Source of the DNA: Agarilytica sp033852175
Lineage (GTDB): Bacteria; Pseudomonadota; Gammaproteobacteria; Pseudomonadales; Cellvibrionaceae
Assembly: GCA_033852175.1 (NCBI GenBank)
Contig: JAWSUY010000001.1
Coordinates: forward strand, 124,001 to 188,000
Length of the DNA stretch: 64,000 nt
Direction: 5' to 3'
Part shown: one piece after another, positions 42,842 to 52,036 of the stretch
How positions within the stretch are numbered: the first letter of the stretch is position 1
Layout of the letters: every line of letters starts with the position of its first letter
Position numbers and translations under genes: made by a program
Notes under the pieces: model-generated
Seen by the model: the letters and a program-made list of their open reading frames with translations, nothing else
What the model was told of the DNA's origin: nothing
Databases searched by the model: none

Positions 42842-43442
42842 TTCGAGTTAACTTTCGATTCTATTTTCGTTTATGCACTTGGTTTCGAATACGACATTCC
42901 AAGTAGTCATCGATTACCATTACCGGGAATGAAATCGACGCCCATCATTCTGTATATACAAACGAAATAATTTTTAATTGATAGTTTCTTAACCTGATAT
43001 AGCCGTTTCGATATTAAACTTTTAAAGCGTTAACATTCTTATTTTCACATCATAAATCAATTAAAACTTTTCCATTTTATTGTTAGTAACAACTGTATCA
43101 GGCTGAACAAATGTGTGTTTTTTACTGGAACGTACTAACGTGGAAATATTAATTAGCACATCGGCTTTGATGTGCTATTAATATAAGGATGCTCGACAAA
43201 GCTGGCCGCGATTCAGAATATTCGTTCCACTATTTTTCAGAACCAACTTGTCAGCGACGCCTCTTTACTGCGTAACAGAAACCCGTCACAAACACAATTA
43301 TGACCCTACCCGTCTCCACAACACTATTACAAAAATAATACCTTCAGGTAAATCCGTCTTGCGTATTCAGCCCATGGACGGGCTTTATTCGCTTAGCAAA
43401 CAACTTGAAGGAAAGCAGACATCTGGCCCAAATAAGCCCACG
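42842..43442. other. Gene-free stretch with a strong hairpin
   Basis: No gene is supported. A short rightward frame from 43248 overlaps the end of the leftward kinase-like gene and lacks a ribosome site. The only clear structure is the palindrome at 43145-43186. Confidence 0.5.
43145..43186. repeat. Long imperfect palindrome
   Basis: TAGCACATC-ggcttt-GATGTGCTA forms a 9-bp perfect stem that extends through AT-rich arms (ATATTAAT / ATTAATAT) with one bulge. It has no T-tract, so it may be an operator or a mobile-element remnant rather than a terminator. Confidence 0.6.
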
Positions 43443-44432
43443 TTACTTACTATTTATAGACTCGATAGCAATGCGGCACATCTTTTCACTATAACTATTA
43501 ATTTTCCAATGGCCAGGGCTCCAGCCCTTTAAAAACCGATGAAAGTCCGCCCAGGCTACAGGAAAAACTGACCGCCAATTTTCTTCCAACGCAGGAAAGT
43601 CAACAGCCTTATTTTTCGAAACTAACGCTGTTTTTAGTTTCGAAAAATAATCGTCAAGAATCCAGTTTTCTTGGGCTTCACATTCATCATCGAAAAGACA
43701 ACTCCCCATAAAATAAGCCAAATCTTTCATGCCACAACCGCCACCCACATATTGAAAATCCACAGCAGCGACAGATCCACCATCCTCGCTAAAACAAAAA
43801 TTTGCCAGTTTAGCGTCACCGTGAACCAAGGTTTGGGGAACGCCATCAATTAAAGCTGAATCAAATAGTGGCGCGAATTGTTTAAGCTTCATATCGCTTA
43901 ATGCTTCCAGTTCATCTGGCCGTGTGTCGAGATGCCAATAACACCCCTTATCCCACAAGCCCTCAGGCACAACTTCCATAAAACACGCATGGAAATTGGC
44001 TAACCAAAGCAAGCAAGCTTCGATTTCCCGCCGACCAACAGACTCTAATCGTTTTGGAAAACCGCATGCATTCAAGTCTTCAAGTACAAGCAAGATATCA
44101 CTCTCTGAATGCTCTGCCCCCAAATACAGAGGAACTCGACAGTTTTGCCCACAAGACTCGGCAAAGTCTTGATAAAAGTTCAGCTCCACCTCATAAGACT
44201 TCACTTTGCGTTTATGGGAAATATCCGTGGCCCAGCCTCTTGGATGTCGTACCTCATCCGGCCAACGAATGCACTTCACCACCACCGGCTCAGCACTTTG
44301 TAAGGTTATTCGAGATATCTCACCGTAGCCACTCCACAACTCCTGTATAAGATCAGTAGAAATAATGGCGTCCGCGCCGGTAATCGAAAGCAAACGTGTA
44401 GTACGGTCAGGTGAATATCTATTGCTCGTCAT
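43443..44432 (-). CDS. Phosphotransferase of the APH/ecdysteroid-kinase-like superfamily
   Basis: A 329-aa protein kinase-like fold: 'VVVKCIRWPDEV' (ATP Lys), catalytic loop LVHGDAKLANFCF (about residues 195-207) and 'AVDFQYVGGGCGMKDLAYF' (metal-binding Asp). The order matches EcKL/CHK (ecdysteroid-kinase-like) small-molecule kinases more than aminoglycoside resistance kinases. The substrate is unknown. Confidence 0.83.
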   Translation of the reverse strand: MTSNRYSPDRTTRLLSITGADAIISTDLIQELWSGYGEISRITLQSAEPVVVKCIRWPDEVRHPRGWATDISHKRKVKSYEVELNFYQDFAESCGQNCRVPLYLGAEHSESDILLVLEDLNACGFPKRLESVGRREIEACLLWLANFHACFMEVVPEGLWDKGCYWHLDTRPDELEALSDMKLKQFAPLFDSALIDGVPQTLVHGDAKLANFCFSEDGGSVAAVDFQYVGGGCGMKDLAYFMGSCLFDDECEAQENWILDDYFSKLKTALVSKNKAVDFPALEENWRSVFPVAWADFHRFLKGWSPGHWKINSYSEKMCRIAIESINSK

Positions 44433-44508
44433 TTGATAACCAGTAATTCATGCAATCTTGAAAAGACGATAACAACAAAGAAAGGCATAAAATACGATTG
44501 AAGCATAC

Positions 44509-45183
44509 TTAATCACAAAGCGCTCTTAGTCTTGAAACAACGCCAAAAACAACCTTCGCATAATCTAAAGCCCCTTCCAATGACATGGAATCCGGATCAA
44601 CGGTTTCATGAGAAACACTATCTTTTAATTTGCGTAAATCATGCAAAAGGCGAACATCCTGATCGGTAATTTTTCCGCTTTCTTGCAAAACATGTATTTT
44701 GGATACCGCGCTCGCTCGTTCTCGTGTACTAATTTGAATGCCTGCCGACTCAATCGCGTTGATCATCTCAGTATCCAAATGCGTCCAAGCAGCAGGGACT
44801 GCAGCCATTGGAGATATTCTCGCCATGTCCTCTACCTCTCTTACAACCTTAGAGTCAACCGACTTAATACGGTTCAAGGCAACTGTTGGTTCGTCAAGCA
44901 GCTCGCTAGCAGGTATTGGCGTCGCCTCATTTTCATTCGATCCCTTTTCGATTGCAGGCCCGGAGGTAGACTTACTCAAACTCTCAGCAGCTACCTTCTC
45001 AACATTCGATTTTATTGTCGCCAGTTCGCGACCAAAATTAATTTCAAAATCGCGATACTTCATCCGCGCCATGGAGCTAATCACTTTCGATATAGGCTGG
45101 CTGAATTTATAGACAAAAAATATCGCCACTAAAGGCCAAGACAAAGAAGAAATCATTGACGATATAAATTCAAACATATTCAT
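44509..45183 (-). CDS. Membrane-anchored helical protein, function unknown
   Basis: About 224 aa with one N-terminal TM (MNMFEFISSMISSLSWPLVA..., about residues 8-27). A charged linker follows, then a soluble helical domain ending 'LRKLKDSVSHETVDPDSMSLEGALDYAKVV', which resembles DUF4145-type domains. The ATG at 45183 is preferred over a TTG six codons upstream because GGGAAAG lies about ten bases ahead. The partner or role is not known. Confidence 0.7.
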   Translation of the reverse strand: MNMFEFISSMISSLSWPLVAIFFVYKFSQPISKVISSMARMKYRDFEINFGRELATIKSNVEKVAAESLSKSTSGPAIEKGSNENEATPIPASELLDEPTVALNRIKSVDSKVVREVEDMARISPMAAVPAAWTHLDTEMINAIESAGIQISTRERASAVSKIHVLQESGKITDQDVRLLHDLRKLKDSVSHETVDPDSMSLEGALDYAKVVFGVVSRLRALCD

Positions 45184-45290
45184 AGTTATCTTTCCCGACA
45201 AACATCAAAAAGAGGTTCCTAGCACAAACAAACTTAGGCTATAGGGATATTCTGCCAGATTAATGTTCATCTGACCCCAATTAATGTCAC

Positions 45291-45605
45291 TTAATAATGT
45301 ATGGCCAACCATATTGTTTCAGTATCCTGGTCGGTCCAGCTCACTCGATGCTTTTTATACGCTTTAATATTGAGATAATCACCCGCGTTTAGGCTTGTGG
45401 ACCTTCCATCTTCGAACGATATACGGGCATTACCTTTGATTACAATGACAAATTCGTTCTTATCTTGACCATACCAGCCAGTATCTGGTGAACTATGTCC
45501 CTTTGATATAATCCGTTCAGTTTTAACGTTCTCATTTTCAGCAAGGATCTCAAACACCTCACCACTTAAATCATGCGGTAGTGAATCGAAAACATTCACT
45601 TTCAT
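45291..45605 (-). CDS. Small cupin-domain protein
   Basis: A 104-aa single-domain cupin: 'ISKGHSSPDTGWYGQDKNEFVIVIKGNARI' carries the metal motif 1 (H...E, with one His replaced) and 'GDYLNIKAYKKHRVSW' motif 2 His. It resembles small cytosolic cupins without a fixed function. AGGA is placed five bases before the ATG. Confidence 0.82.
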   Translation of the reverse strand: MKVNVFDSLPHDLSGEVFEILAENENVKTERIISKGHSSPDTGWYGQDKNEFVIVIKGNARISFEDGRSTSLNAGDYLNIKAYKKHRVSWTDQDTETIWLAIHY

Positions 45606-46002
45606 TTCCTGTTAAATAAAAAGTGAACGCTAAAATCCCAGAGCGAGAACTTTGGCGTAGACTACAACTCAATGACGCACTGGATACTGGCATATCAAGA
45701 TAAAAAACGACGAATTCTACCGCCCCCCCTAACAGCTACGAAGGTATTTCAACAGAATACAGACTAACATTCGTAAAAAACAACTTTGACGACACTCAAA
45801 TGATTGCCAACCATCAGATTCTTATTCATAATTAGGAAATAAAAGGAGGCTATAACACTCCAAAATAAATGGATATATATTTTTTCATGAATTTGGCACC
45901 TACTTTTCAGTTATAAAGCCATAAACCGGCGTTTCTGATGATGATCCTGTAGCCGTATAAAATACAATTACCAAAAATAAAACTTATGCAAACCTATTTA
46001 TT
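45606..46002. other. Intergenic stretch before the RoxA-like gene
   Basis: About 400 bases, AT-rich, separating the divergent cupin and cytochrome genes. It presumably holds both promoters; no clear consensus boxes or hairpins are seen. Confidence 0.45.
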
Positions 46003-48054
46003 ATGAACATAAAAAATCCTCATAAAAAATCACTCCCAAAAGCATTGGCAACATCTAAATGGTCTTGGTTTCTTGTCATACCCTTGACCCTTATCATCAT
46101 TTATAACGTGATTAGGATTTCAACTGCAATAGAAAAATTAGAGTTTGCGCTCACGCCACCCGACCTACCACCATATAGTACTTTAGCTATTGAGCATCTC
46201 AACGACCCTACAGAAAATAATCCAGCGCCTCTCGATTTTTACCACCAGAGCCAAGGCACTTCAATTTTGCCTTATAATTGGTTTGTTGCCCTTGAACAAC
46301 CAAAAGCAACCCCCTGGCTACTACTCTTCGGGTCAGAAAAATTATTCACTAAAGATTTTATTTTACAACTCGGTTTTATACCCGACAAAGTATCACCAAC
46401 AAACCCCGACGGCCTACCTATAGGGTTTGCCAAAACGGAAAGTATGTATTTTCCTGGACTAGACCGAAAAGCTGCCGCCGTCGGTTTCACCTGCTCCGCT
46501 TGCCATACAGGACAAATCGTCCATAACAACATACGGTATGTGATTGACGGTGGACCAGCAATGATTGACCTTGGCCTACTCAGAAAATCGATTGGTGCCG
46601 CCCTCGGCCAGACAGCCCTATCGAGCAGGATCGATATTTTTAACGGGCGCTTCCAGCGCTTTGCCGCACGAGTGCTTGGAAACAATAACAACATCGTTAC
46701 ACGAAAATCCCTAAAAGAGGAGTTATCCAAAACGCTTAAGGTATTAATTGCAGACAGTGATGTTGTCGATGTCACTGAAGGATTTACCCGACTAGACGCG
46801 CTAAACAGAATCGGCAATCAAGTTTTTTACGATGACTTGGATCGTAACGCAAATTACTCCCCCATTAATGCTCCGGTGAACTACCCTCACATTTGGTCCG
46901 CCTCTTGGTTTGCCTGGGTTCAGTACGACGGCTCCATCATGCAGCCTCTAACGCGCAACGCTGGAGAATCATTGGGCGTTTCCGCATTTGTCTACACGCC
47001 AGCAACTAGCGCTGAAACACCTGAAGCCTCGAAAGGGCAACGTTTTTCCTCCTCAGTCCCAGTGGATAAACTCTCGGCTATAGAAAACTGGGTAAGCGGA
47101 ATACACCCATTAGATAACGGCAACAAATTCAGTGGAATGCAGGCACCAGCATGGCCTAAAGCCTTCCCCAAAATCGACAGTATGTTAGCCAATAAGGGAC
47201 AGGCCTTATATAAAGACAACTGCCAAGGATGCCACTTACCGGTCATCAATGATCCAAAATTCTGGACCGCCAAGAATTGGCAAAAAATAAAATACATGCA
47301 AAACGGTGAGGCACATGAATCCGATAAGGCTTACTTAGAATTACCCATTATTCCACATGAAGAAATTGGTACAGACCTAGCACAAGGAAAGATCCTAACA
47401 ACTAGGACCGTCGACACAACGGGGGTTGGCCTAAATTTAGATATTTGTACTTGGGAAGCGGAAGATCCTTCCGGCGTAGGACTCAGACCAAAACTAACCT
47501 TCCTACCATTTAGAGACAGCGCAACAGCTAATTTCGGCATGGCTTTAGGTGCCTTTGCAGAAATGACCACCAAAAACTGGTTTAAACAAAATAACATCCC
47601 AAAAAAATGGCAAAGCCATTACGAAGGCAACCGCCCCAATTGTTTGCAAGTGGGAAAAGGCTACCGTGCTCGTCCACTCGATGGCATTTGGGCAACTGCA
47701 CCCTTTCTGCATAACGGCTCGATCGCATCGCTATACGACCTGCTTTCGACAGAAGAAGAAAGACCCACATTTGTGCAACTGGGCGGACTAGATTTCGATC
47801 CCGTACACGTCGGGATCGTCCAAGGCAAAACCGTCCAAGCCTATAACCAACAGCAAAGCCATGATTTCTACAAAATTACTGACGATTATGTAGACGGTCA
47901 CTTTATATTGGATACACGAGAGCCTGGCAACCATAACACCGGTCATGTATTCGACGGAGAAGACGACAAGCTCAATAGAAAACCCGGCGTAATTGGGCGA
48001 AAACTGGAAGAGCATGAAAAAATGGCTTTGATCGAATATCTTAAGACCCTATAA
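46003..48054 (+). CDS. RoxA-like di-haem c-type cytochrome (rubber-oxygenase/CcP superfamily)
   Basis: A 683-aa protein with an N-terminal TM/signal anchor (about residues 20-40) and two CxxCH haem-binding sites: CSACHTG (about 164-168) and CQGCHLP (about 406-410). The length, the spacing of the two haems by about 240 residues, and the 'RARPLDGIWATAPFLHNGS' region near 560 fit RoxA/RoxB-type cytochromes, which cleave polyisoprene. Other large di-haem CcP relatives share this layout, so the substrate is open. It is exported to the periplasm or surface, with an intrinsic terminator after the stop. Confidence 0.78.
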   Translation: MNIKNPHKKSLPKALATSKWSWFLVIPLTLIIIYNVIRISTAIEKLEFALTPPDLPPYSTLAIEHLNDPTENNPAPLDFYHQSQGTSILPYNWFVALEQPKATPWLLLFGSEKLFTKDFILQLGFIPDKVSPTNPDGLPIGFAKTESMYFPGLDRKAAAVGFTCSACHTGQIVHNNIRYVIDGGPAMIDLGLLRKSIGAALGQTALSSRIDIFNGRFQRFAARVLGNNNNIVTRKSLKEELSKTLKVLIADSDVVDVTEGFTRLDALNRIGNQVFYDDLDRNANYSPINAPVNYPHIWSASWFAWVQYDGSIMQPLTRNAGESLGVSAFVYTPATSAETPEASKGQRFSSSVPVDKLSAIENWVSGIHPLDNGNKFSGMQAPAWPKAFPKIDSMLANKGQALYKDNCQGCHLPVINDPKFWTAKNWQKIKYMQNGEAHESDKAYLELPIIPHEEIGTDLAQGKILTTRTVDTTGVGLNLDICTWEAEDPSGVGLRPKLTFLPFRDSATANFGMALGAFAEMTTKNWFKQNNIPKKWQSHYEGNRPNCLQVGKGYRARPLDGIWATAPFLHNGSIASLYDLLSTEEERPTFVQLGGLDFDPVHVGIVQGKTVQAYNQQQSHDFYKITDDYVDGHFILDTREPGNHNTGHVFDGEDDKLNRKPGVIGRKLEEHEKMALIEYLKTL

Positions 48055-48084
48055 TTTTCACCCTCACTAAAACACGTCTATATT

Positions 48085-48125
48085 AGGCTGCCGGAAACTT
48101 ATACTTTCAAGCAGCCTCTTTTTAA
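48085..48125 (+). terminator. Rho-independent terminator of the RoxA-like gene
   Basis: AGGCTGC...GAAA...TTTC...GCAGCCT forms a stem with a small internal loop, followed by CTTTTTAA. It begins 31 bases after the stop codon. Confidence 0.8.
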
Positions 48126-48420
48126 CTCTACACACTATCGAAGTTATAACGAACCTCCAAACTAGCGAGTGCCTGCTCAGAAATGTCTCGTCACGAGGAG
48201 AAAGTAAAATCATTATATTTGCGCCACTAGACAGGGCTATTTGCAGTGAGAAAATACCAGTATCTAATGGTGAAAATCTCACATCGATACGACTCTATTT
48301 ATGGATGAGCACCAGCTATGCATTTCAGTTCTTTAACAAATAGAACTTAAAAATATTATTAGTTAAAACCATCGGGCTCCTAAAGCCAACACATTGCGAA
48401 GTAAAATCGGCTAAACTTTT

Positions 48421-49371
48421 TTATGCAGGCATTGAGTTCATCACATTCCCACCAAATATTTCCACGCGATTACTGCCAAAACGAATTTCACAATTACGCC
48501 GTTCAATGGCCATTGGAATCGTATAGTTTGCGGGTAACGATTTTACAATTGCTTTTCGTAAACGATAAATATGGATATTGACAAGTGTTTCCTTGAGCCC
48601 CAGCATCTTGCTAAATTTATCTTTATCGATCCAACCCTGTTCACCATCGGGAATACCCGCTTCACTGTCTTCGTTACGTTTACGCGCCAAGACCAATGCC
48701 AAATAATGATGTTGGCGCATTCCCAAATCGACCTCAGTTTCACCTAAGTGAAAACGAAGACCAATATGCTCCTCATTTTGACTGGCGTTAAAGGTATATT
48801 TAGCGAGAGGCTGAGCATGGTCAGCCGTATTATGCATCAGTGTTGTATCCACATGTGACGCGGCCGCATCGATAAAACGCCATATGTTATCCGACGTTCC
48901 TACACAATCACCGCTCTTAAGAACGACAATGCCACTCGCACTTTCGCACAACCACTTCCCTTCGTTCGAGATGTAGAGCGTCACTTCAGGAGCGACCTCC
49001 GATGGTAGGGCCATAATGCTGTGCAACTCAATTTCGCCTAAGCCTCGTGTAACCGGAATTAACATACACACGGGCGGGGAATCATCGATTAACTCCCAAA
49101 CTTCCGTATCCAGGTTACCAAAGACTATTTTATCGCCTTCTTTCAATGGCTTTTTGACTTCGCTAGAAATCGGGTGACCGTTTACAAACGTTCCGTTACG
49201 ACTGGTATCTTGTAGCGTCCAGTCTTTACCCGTCCAGCGGATGCGGGCATGCATTCTCGACACGCCGGGGTTTTCGATACAGGTTTGAACCGACTCTTCG
49301 TGGCGACCAACAACATGATACTGCTGGAGATAGGTCTGTTTCTTGGTATTGAGGTTGAGTAACTTTGCCAT
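48421..49371 (-). CDS. FHA-domain protein with a C-terminal winged-helix-like region
   Basis: A 316-aa cytosolic protein. Residues 15-90 are an FHA phosphothreonine-binding domain ('YHVVGRHEES', 'VSRMHARIRWTG', 'LQDTSRNGTFVNG'). A beta-rich middle part follows, and the C-terminal 90 residues ('KFSKMLGLKETLVNIHIYRLRKAIVKSL...') resemble a Trans_reg_C-like winged helix. Such proteins link Ser/Thr-kinase signalling to transcription. It lies 295 bases after the YcaO gene on the same strand, so control of the RiPP locus is possible but unproven. Confidence 0.8.
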   Translation of the reverse strand: MAKLLNLNTKKQTYLQQYHVVGRHEESVQTCIENPGVSRMHARIRWTGKDWTLQDTSRNGTFVNGHPISSEVKKPLKEGDKIVFGNLDTEVWELIDDSPPVCMLIPVTRGLGEIELHSIMALPSEVAPEVTLYISNEGKWLCESASGIVVLKSGDCVGTSDNIWRFIDAAASHVDTTLMHNTADHAQPLAKYTFNASQNEEHIGLRFHLGETEVDLGMRQHHYLALVLARKRNEDSEAGIPDGEQGWIDKDKFSKMLGLKETLVNIHIYRLRKAIVKSLPANYTIPMAIERRNCEIRFGSNRVEIFGGNVMNSMPA

Positions 49372-49508
49372 TTTTAACCCGTAAAATAGTCCAGCTGAAT
49401 TCAGCTTAAGTGCACCTCTATTAATAAAAACTTTCCTGAAAGCCCCGAAAGGCGGGTTCCTTACATCTATTCGGCGGCATTGTACGTATGAAGAACAAAG
49501 GCCAGAGT

Positions 49509-49544
49509 CTACCCCGTGAAACGCTGAGGGTATTCACGGGGTAG
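49509..49544. repeat. Perfect 12-bp palindromic hairpin between YcaO and FHA genes
   Basis: CTACCCCGTGAA and TTCACGGGGTAG form a perfect 12-bp stem with a 12-base loop. It has no T-tract on either strand. It may still end or process the YcaO operon transcript. Confidence 0.8.
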
Positions 49545-49666
49545 AGCACCTTGCCGCCTGAAGGATAGGAATCCCCTGAGGAAAATTTCAATTAATAGAG
49601 CGGCCTTAAGTATAAACCCCTCCTATACGGCAAACAAAAGTGTAATAAGAGCCGCTTTACCCTTGC

Positions 49667-51946
49667 CTAAATATAAAGCGCCTGTGAATTGATAGAAATT
49701 TCTGAATTCGGTTTTTCGAGCCATCCCATGGATAGTAATGCACGATACAATCGCTCGTTACCAAACTGAGGCCACATATGGCATAAACCAGGCACAAACA
49801 CTTTTGCGGTCTTGAGAGGAATATGACCTCGGCTGTAATCCAGAACCAGGGTTTCAAAGTTGTGTGCTTTTAATCGTGCAACAATCGATGAGATATCCGC
49901 CCTAATGTCACCGTTAGTCGAAAGTTCTGGGGCTATCGGCTTAGCCTCAGCTGCGGGGAATAAGTAAGGGCTTTCTTTTATTGCGTCAAAGTCAAAGGGG
50001 GCATTTTTTTGATTTCTAATGGGAATCAATTGGCACAATTCCGTTAATGCACGCTGTGCGGCCATCTCTGGAATCAGGTGGCAGCCGAAGCCCATCACAA
50101 GACCTCCGGTCTTTTTATTTTTTCCAATCCCCGCCATTACAGGAACACCTATATCATGAGTTAAATCCAACACCCAAAAATCATGTGCGTTATCTGTCTC
50201 TTTATTTTCTGAAGATGCAGGTGATAGAGAGGCTGACAGCGCGGCCAGGTTATCAGCATCCAAACGAGACAGGTCAAATGCCGGGCGAGGTATACGGTTG
50301 TACCACCAAATTGCAATCGCATCCCGCTCAATCAATTCAAACAGGCCTTGTAGAATCGCTTCTTCCAAAGTATTGCCCGCTGCGCAACCGTTAGAATGCC
50401 AACGGCCAAACTGATCGTCATCAAAAGGTATATTGGTAAAACACTGACTTAATGGTAGGTAAACACTTTCATTCGAACTGAGCGACCACGTTGGCAGCCA
50501 GTGAATTTTGCGTCCATCATAGGGCTGGGCAGATTGCTTTCGCGTGAAGTCTGCATGCTCTGGATTATTAAAATTGCGATATTGCTGTGCGCTATACGGC
50601 ACGAGGTCTTGAAAACTCACACTGCGTTTTCCCGCATCACGAAGTTCAGCTTGCGAATATTCGAACAAAGGCACATCGGTCTGATAAAGCGCGCAATATC
50701 GCTCTACGGCTTCCGATAGGGCACTAGCTTTAGACTGTTGATGACTAACCCCTTTACCCATGCAAATCTGCACAAAGTCATTATGATCGAAGGTTTGTTT
50801 TTTTGTTTGATGCGGCGATTTAAAAAACCCTGTACGGTAAATATTAATGGGATCGTCACTATTATGTGCCTCAACTTCCTGCAAGTGACTAATAATACCT
50901 GTTACGGGGCTGACCAATGGCATCAGTTTTTTTACCGTATCTTTTGCGGCGATACTGCGTGAACCCCCATCTTTTTCGAATAGTCCGATACAGGTGTTCA
51001 GTTGAATCGGCTCACTAACTTGCCGAGCAAAATCGTGCGCGACATCTAGGTACGGATTAATCGCATGATACTCTGTGAGACTATCCTGCCGCGTATAAAT
51101 AACCAATCGACGATCGTCAGGGCTCTGTAACTGAGCAAACAATAGTTCGCCTATTTCCTGCGACTGCCGTGAGGTAAATACTTGGTCGGCAACAAAGGCA
51201 TAACTATGTGCACGCTCTGGCCAGCGATTGAGTAGCATTTTTCTAACGGGCTGATTATCCAACATCAGCTGTTGCTGACGACAAAATAACGGCATTTCGT
51301 CTCGTTTGAACAAGGGACTGATCCAGATTTTTTCCCCGCTAATCGTCATTACCAAGAAGTTTTCATTAATACACACATCGGGGATTCGAGGATCAAGAAA
51401 ATCATCAACCACTATTAAGCTAAAAGATTCGCTGAATGAATAGGATGTCTTAACGTTGGCGACCATATCCTGATGAACACGATCAAGAACATCTTCAAGA
51501 AAACTCTCGAAGGCCATTACTGTTCTCAAAGACAATGCCGAAAGATTTACACACTCACAACTATCATTGAAATATCGATAGCAAATAGCACTTCCGCCTA
51601 TTCGTTTAACATCATCAAATATCGGGCGTTGATAGCGTTCAAAATTACAGAAGGGCTCTGCATCCACTAATAAATTAGACTCAACCAATTGATTAATTTG
51701 GAAGTAGAATAAAGCCGCTTTCTCAGCATCCCGAATGTCATGAATCCCTATAATTTTATAGGCGCAAGTTACACCATCAATATCAGCCATAAATGGAAAT
51801 TGCGTGGCAGGCAATAGCCACTGCTGCGAAGCGGATACTAACAGGACATCTCTTTTTTCCATTACATAGGTATTTAACCGGGGATGCCACCGAAAAACAC
51901 TTTCAGAATCTGGTTTTTTTTTGGTCGATAAATTTTGAGCTATCAT
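49667..51946 (-). CDS. Fused leader-binding/YcaO cyclodehydratase (TOMM-type)
   Basis: A 759-aa protein. The first 330 or so residues have the mixed alpha/beta make-up of the leader-binding partner of TOMM cyclodehydratases (E1/Ocin-ThiF-like). From about 350 to the end is a YcaO domain with ATP-site motifs SEAVERYCALY (about 410-420), ELIERDAIAIWW (about 540) and ALTELCQ (about 634). YcaO enzymes use ATP to turn Cys/Ser/Thr or amides into azolines, thioamides or amidines. The C-terminus (INSQALYI) lacks the prolines of the usual LNPxPxF-type end. The ATG at 51946 has GGGG nine bases ahead; a TTG nine codons upstream is the alternative. It is the last gene of the RiPP operon. Confidence 0.87.
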   Translation of the reverse strand: MIAQNLSTKKKPDSESVFRWHPRLNTYVMEKRDVLLVSASQQWLLPATQFPFMADIDGVTCAYKIIGIHDIRDAEKAALFYFQINQLVESNLLVDAEPFCNFERYQRPIFDDVKRIGGSAICYRYFNDSCECVNLSALSLRTVMAFESFLEDVLDRVHQDMVANVKTSYSFSESFSLIVVDDFLDPRIPDVCINENFLVMTISGEKIWISPLFKRDEMPLFCRQQQLMLDNQPVRKMLLNRWPERAHSYAFVADQVFTSRQSQEIGELLFAQLQSPDDRRLVIYTRQDSLTEYHAINPYLDVAHDFARQVSEPIQLNTCIGLFEKDGGSRSIAAKDTVKKLMPLVSPVTGIISHLQEVEAHNSDDPINIYRTGFFKSPHQTKKQTFDHNDFVQICMGKGVSHQQSKASALSEAVERYCALYQTDVPLFEYSQAELRDAGKRSVSFQDLVPYSAQQYRNFNNPEHADFTRKQSAQPYDGRKIHWLPTWSLSSNESVYLPLSQCFTNIPFDDDQFGRWHSNGCAAGNTLEEAILQGLFELIERDAIAIWWYNRIPRPAFDLSRLDADNLAALSASLSPASSENKETDNAHDFWVLDLTHDIGVPVMAGIGKNKKTGGLVMGFGCHLIPEMAAQRALTELCQLIPIRNQKNAPFDFDAIKESPYLFPAAEAKPIAPELSTNGDIRADISSIVARLKAHNFETLVLDYSRGHIPLKTAKVFVPGLCHMWPQFGNERLYRALLSMGWLEKPNSEISINSQALYI

Positions 51947-52036
51947 ACACAACACCCCAATTTCAGACGACAACCAACAGGACCTTTTGACCTTATAATA
52001 TTAGCCTTAAGCCCTATTTTTTTAGCGCTGACGCTA

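Noticed and set aside
43248..43532. Short rightward open frame (94 codons)
   Set aside because: No ribosome site, no family likeness, and it overlaps the real leftward kinase-like gene.
46003..48054. MauG-type enzyme
   Set aside because: The size (683 aa) and the wide haem spacing fit RoxA-like proteins better than the roughly 350-aa MauG/CcP enzymes.
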